From Bacteroidia bacterium (lineage in GTDB: Bacteria; Bacteroidota; Bacteroidia; Chitinophagales; Saprospiraceae), in assembly GCA_030433135.1 (NCBI GenBank), contig JAUILF010000012.1:1-35453 (forward strand): a DNA stretch of 35,453 nt, read 5' to 3'. Of this stretch, positions 32,819-35,453 are shown one piece after another. The first letter of the stretch is position 1, and the number at the start of each line of letters is the position of its first letter. Made by a program: the position numbers and the translations under genes. A model generated the notes under the pieces. The model was not told where the DNA came from and made no database searches. It saw only the letters and a list, made by a program, of their open reading frames with translations.

Positions 32819-33524
32819 TATACTCCCATCGAAACTTTTTATCGTCAGTGCACAGTGCTGACAGAAGAGCCAATAATATCCTAACCTGGACGAGCCAGAA
32901 CCAAAAAGGGTCATGCGAAAAATCAGGAGTTGCCTAGATGCATGAAGAGGGCATTCCCTGCAGGATGTCAATACGACACTGAGTTCGCTATAGTATATGG
33001 AAAAAGACGTCAACTCCCAGTGGCCATCAAGATCGCTTGTAACTTGCAAGATGTTGATAAGAAGGTAAAACTAATCATACATGTACAACCTATTTTTCAA
33101 GGATAAATGTAGCCTTATACATTTGGAGAAATGGAATGATAGTTAATATGATTCAGAGAAACATAATTTGAGGATAAAGCGCATTTCAACAAGCTTGGCT
33201 CCAAATGGATCCAGCGGTTATACAAGCGATCCACCCAGGCCCTCAAGAGAAGTGCCTATTGATCAATATATTCAGAGAGAACAGGAGCCTTCCCGCCGCC
33301 TAGTGGTGTTGACTAGACCTTTGGTTCTTTGGGGCAATGCCAAAGAACGCCACCACGGCAGTGGGCCTAGCACCAAAAGACAACGGACGATTGAGCAGAA
33401 ATCGAACTGGCAGGGTTTTCAACCCCAAATCTTTTCAAGGCATAAGAACCTACGACAAAGAAGAAATAAACTTTCATTTCCTGCCAAAAAATGACAGAAC
33501 TTGATCACTAATGTAATAATACCT
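32819..33524. other. 706-base gap with structured sequence and no convincing gene
   Basis: A 54-codon frame at 32942-33106 (MKRAFPAGC start, ATG) and a TTG-start frame at 33168-33494 are open but match nothing I know, and neither has a clear ribosome site. A weak 5-base inverted repeat at 32844-32862 follows the propeller gene. A stretch at 33011-33027 resembles part of the other large gap. The segment around 33303-33356 can fold strongly. A tRNA-like T-arm appearance near 33400 on the minus strand does not extend to a full tRNA. Decayed coding DNA or an unrecognised RNA are both possible. Confidence 0.45.
33303..33356. repeat. Nested inverted repeats, possible structured RNA
   Basis: An inner perfect 9-base stem (gttctttgg 33324-33332 with ccaaagaac 33340-33348, 7-base loop) lies inside an outer 6-base stem (gtggtg 33303-33308 with caccac 33351-33356). 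The left side has a bulge of 15 bases. There is no T run, so it is not a standard terminator. The strand of any RNA is unknown. Confidence 0.45.
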
Positions 33525-34682
33525 CTAGCCCCATTCCACTTCCGTATCTACCCAACTTCTTGATGATGCAGACTCAAGTACTGCATCGCAGACTTTTTGT
33601 GTCTCCAGTGCCTGCCGGAATGTGGGCTGACAGGGCTCGCCGGTTTCCAGCGACTTGAGGAAATCAGCGACATGATGGACGAAAGTATGTTCGTACCCAA
33701 TACAAACACCGGGAATCCACCAGTGATCAATATAGGGTTGGTCACTATCAGATACGTGAATGGAACGCCAGCCACGGACAATGGATTCATCGCCGTGATC
33801 AAAGTATTCAAGGCGGTTTTGGTCTTGTAAATCCCAACGCAAGGATGCTTTTTCACCATTGATTTCAAAAGTGTAGAGGGCTTTTTGCCCACGGGCATAT
33901 CTCGTAGCCTCAAAAAGCCCCAGCGAGCCATTGTCAAAATGACAATGAAAGATACAGGCATCATCAATACCAACGGTCTCCATTTTACCGGATTCCTGAT
34001 GCTTTCTCTCTTTGATAAATGTTTCGGTCATGGCAGAAACGTCGCTGATTCCACCGTTTAGCCACATAGCCGTGTCGATGCAGTGAGCCAGCAAATCACC
34101 GGTAACTCCTGAACCAGCTGAATGAACATCGAGCCGCCACAGTGCCTCTCCTCCCTGGGGAAGCTCCGGGCTGATCGTCCAGTCCTGGAGGAAGTTAGCT
34201 CGATAATGAAATATCCGTCCCAGTTTACCGGAGTCAATCACCTGTTTGGCTAAAGTGACCGAAGGTACCCGGCGGTAGTTGTACCATACGGTATTGGGTA
34301 CACCAGCTCGTTCCACTGCTGCAACCATGGGCTCTGCTTCAGCCACAGTTCTTGCCAGGGGTTTTTCACAGAGAATCATTTTGCCTTTGGCAGCTGCAGC
34401 CATGGCTATTTCAGCATGAAGGTCATTAGGTACACAAATGTCAACCGCATCTATATCGGGATCTTCCACCAATAACTTCCAGTCTGTGACACTGTTTTTA
34501 TAACCCCATTGCCGGGCAAAGGCTCTGACTTTTTCATCGGACCGCGAACAAACAGTGTGTAAAATGGGACGATATCCGATCTCGGGGAAAAAATCCCCCA
34601 CCCGCTTGTAAGCATTGGAATGAGCCCTGGCCATAAAACCAGTTCCTATCAAACCAATGTTTAGTTGTTTCGTTGCTGACAT
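33525..34682 (-). CDS. Gfo/Idh/MocA family NAD(P)-dependent oxidoreductase
   Basis: 385 residues, typical length, no signal peptide, so cytoplasmic. The N-terminal Rossmann domain starts [34 protein letters not shown] and the family motif [13 protein letters not shown] (EKP Lys near residue 108) follow. The C-terminal domain carries [20 protein letters not shown], with the Asp and His expected of the catalytic helix ([13 protein letters not shown]). Members oxidise or reduce sugars, inositols and related polyols. It is transcribed divergently from the VOC gene. The last codons lie at the edge of the large gap. Its substrate is unknown, but GDxxxHxxD-containing members are mostly sugar or inositol dehydrogenases. 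Confidence 0.94.
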   Translation of the reverse strand: MSATKQLNIGLIGTGFMARAHSNAYKRVGDFFPEIGYRPILHTVCSRSDEKVRAFARQWGYKNSVTDWKLLVEDPDIDAVDICVPNDLHAEIAMAAAAKGKMILCEKPLARTVAEAEPMVAAVERAGVPNTVWYNYRRVPSVTLAKQVIDSGKLGRIFHYRANFLQDWTISPELPQGGEALWRLDVHSAGSGVTGDLLAHCIDTAMWLNGGISDVSAMTETFIKERKHQESGKMETVGIDDACIFHCHFDNGSLGLFEATRYARGQKALYTFEINGEKASLRWDLQDQNRLEYFDHGDESIVRGWRSIHVSDSDQPYIDHWWIPGVCIGYEHTFVHHVADFLKSLETGEPCQPTFRQALETQKVCDAVLESASSRSWVDTEVEWG

Positions 34683-34786
34683 ATTTTTAATTCTCTGTCA
34701 GGAATGTAAGAAATCCCCGACGTATTTCATGAAATGAAGACTTAATTGAGGATCTTAAGGGACAAATAAACTCCTTAGTGACCTTT

Positions 34787-35209
34787 ATGGAACAAAGACT
34801 ATCAATCATCACTTTAGCAGTGAAGAATCTGGAAGTAGCTGCTTCCTTTTACAAGGATAAATTTGGCTGGAATCCGCAACCCATAGATTCGGATGACATC
34901 TATTTCTTTCATCTCAACGGGTTGTTGCTCGGTCTTTATCCATTGGATAAAACGATTGAGGATGCAACTGTGACCATTTCGGGTGGTGAATATCATCCTT
35001 TTACCCTCGCATACAATACACGAAGTGAAACTGAGGTGGATGAAATCTTTACGGAAATGAAAGCAAAGGGAGTGAAAATCATCAAAGAACCTGAGAAGGT
35101 TTTCTGGGGTGGTTATAGTGGTTATATTGCTGATCCGGATGGCAATCTTTGGGAGATTGCGTACAACCCTTTCATGAAGATGGATGACAGGGGAAATGTC
35201 ATCAGCTAG
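34787..35209 (+). CDS. VOC-superfamily (glyoxalase/bleomycin-resistance-like) protein
   Basis: 140 residues from ATG 34787; a GTG at 34778 would add three residues. The two beta-alpha-beta-beta-beta units of a vicinal oxygen chelate fold are visible: LSIITLAVKNLEVAASFYKD in the first, FTLAYNTRSETEVDEIFTEM in the second, with a closing GYIADPDGNLWEIAYNP strand whose Glu is a usual metal ligand. The expected His in the first strand is replaced by Leu (ITLAV), so metal-dependent chemistry may be altered; binding or resistance-like roles are possible. It is a small cytoplasmic protein between divergent and convergent neighbours. Confidence 0.9.
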   Translation: MEQRLSIITLAVKNLEVAASFYKDKFGWNPQPIDSDDIYFFHLNGLLLGLYPLDKTIEDATVTISGGEYHPFTLAYNTRSETEVDEIFTEMKAKGVKIIKEPEKVFWGGYSGYIADPDGNLWEIAYNPFMKMDDRGNVIS

Positions 35210-35215
35210 ATCGAC

Positions 35216-35250
35216 AAAAAAAGAGAGGGCTACAAGCCCAAGCCCTCTCT
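35216..35250 (-). terminator. Terminator of the right-edge VPS10-type gene
   Basis: A 10-base stem (agagagggct 35222-35231 with agccctctct 35241-35250, 9-base loop) is followed on the minus strand by a run of seven T (plus-strand A run 35216-35222). It lies 25 bases past the partial gene's stop and 12 bases past the VOC stop. It may also act weakly for the VOC gene, though its plus-strand side lacks a strong T run. Confidence 0.8.
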
Positions 35251-35274
35251 CAGTTCTAATCTATTTTGTACAAT

Positions 35275-35453
35275 CTACTCTTTATCGCCGATCAACCCCT
35301 GACCTTCGATCCATGGAGCTCCTGCTGATTTCAAAGCTTGCTCCAATTCGGGTATATCACCTTCGATTAATGTCTGCAAGGCTGTTTTGATAGATGCCAG
35401 TTCACTTCGGCCGGCAGCAATGGTCTGAATTTGCATGTCTGTGGGGCCATAGG
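35275..35453 (-). CDS. C-terminus of a VPS10/BNR-type glycosyl hydrolase-like protein (partial)
   Basis: Only the last 59 residues are in the window; the gene continues past the right edge. The tail is helical: AAGRSELASIKTALQTLI, then DIPELEQALKSAGAPW and a short polar end. It resembles the C-terminal helices of large VPS10-domain, sialidase-like propeller proteins of Bacteroidota, whose ends carry a similar LPALE--LE-AGAPW stretch. This is from memory of the family and from one short segment. The frame is open to the window edge, and a strong terminator follows the TAG stop. Confidence 0.6.
   Translation of the reverse strand, partial: YGPTDMQIQTIAAGRSELASIKTALQTLIEGDIPELEQALKSAGAPWIEGQGLIGDKE

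Noticed and set aside
32844-32862. Inverted repeat after the propeller gene as a terminator
   Set aside because: Only a 5-base stem and no T run afterwards.
32525-33049. Minus-strand frame with a lipocalin-like start (DLDGHWELTSF)
   Set aside because: It runs antisense into the propeller gene, and only a dozen residues look lipocalin-like.
33385-33430. tRNA T-arm-like sequence on the minus strand (gccagttcgattt)
   Set aside because: No acceptor, D-arm or anticodon arm could be laid around it.
33168-33494. Open frame of 108 codons in the second gap
   Set aside because: TTG start, Arg/Pro/Ser-rich low-complexity translation, no domain and no ribosome site; it overlaps the foldable segment.

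Overview
The window looks like a chromosomal segment of a free-living Bacteroidota, probably a Saprospiria or Cytophagia-like marine lineage (inference). The supporting signs are a C-terminal T9SS (type IX secretion) sorting domain on a 1583-residue secreted protein, DUF3857 transglutaminase-like proteins, a seven-bladed two-component-regulator propeller, TPR sensors coupled to LuxR-type helix-turn-helix domains, DUF1080 and VPS10-type glycosidase-like proteins, and weak Shine-Dalgarno sequences. I see no rRNA, tRNA, CRISPR array, phage or intact insertion sequence.

Layout. (1) 1-3130, plus strand: the 3' part of a protein with a PARP-type ADP-ribosyltransferase domain whose C-terminus matches the C-terminal domain of the next gene, then a complete DUF3857/transglutaminase-like protein whose catalytic Cys position is Ser. 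(2) 3136-6994, minus strand: an operon of three exported hydrolases (lipoprotein alpha/beta hydrolase, large CE1-like esterase, DUF1080 protein). (3) 7049-7810, plus: secreted double-cupin protein. (4) 7817-12350, minus: CitMHS-type transporter, exported type-B carboxylesterase, and a split AtuA-like pair, with tight or overlapping junctions at the 3' end. This reads as uptake plus hydrolysis and catabolism of an unknown carboxylated or esterified substrate. (5) 12451-13515, minus: ribosome assembly GTPase rsgA. (6) 13679-17640, plus: FAD-dependent oxidoreductase translationally coupled to a sodium:solute symporter. (7) 17748-21475, plus: small secreted MopE-motif protein, then a TPR histidine kinase overlapping its LuxR-type response regulator. 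(8) 21476-22220: a 745-base gap without a convincing gene. (9) 22221-28277, minus: a TIM-barrel glycosidase-like protein and, behind a clear terminator, the giant T9SS cargo protein. (10) 28455-32818, plus: a compact three-gene unit of TPR/transmembrane/HTH regulator, standalone condensation-type acyltransferase and lipoprotein-like seven-bladed propeller. (11) 32819-33524: a second large gap with RNA-structure-like inverted repeats. (12) 33525-35453: Gfo/Idh/MocA oxidoreductase (minus), VOC protein (plus), and the tail of a VPS10-type protein (minus) with its terminator.

The strongest candidates for something undescribed are the PARP/transglutaminase-C-terminus chimera next to its apparent donor paralogue (1-3130), and the regulator/acyltransferase/propeller operon (28455-32818). 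The giant secreted protein also has a long central region that I cannot assign to any family. Everything here is read by eye from sequence and translations; no similarity searches were run.
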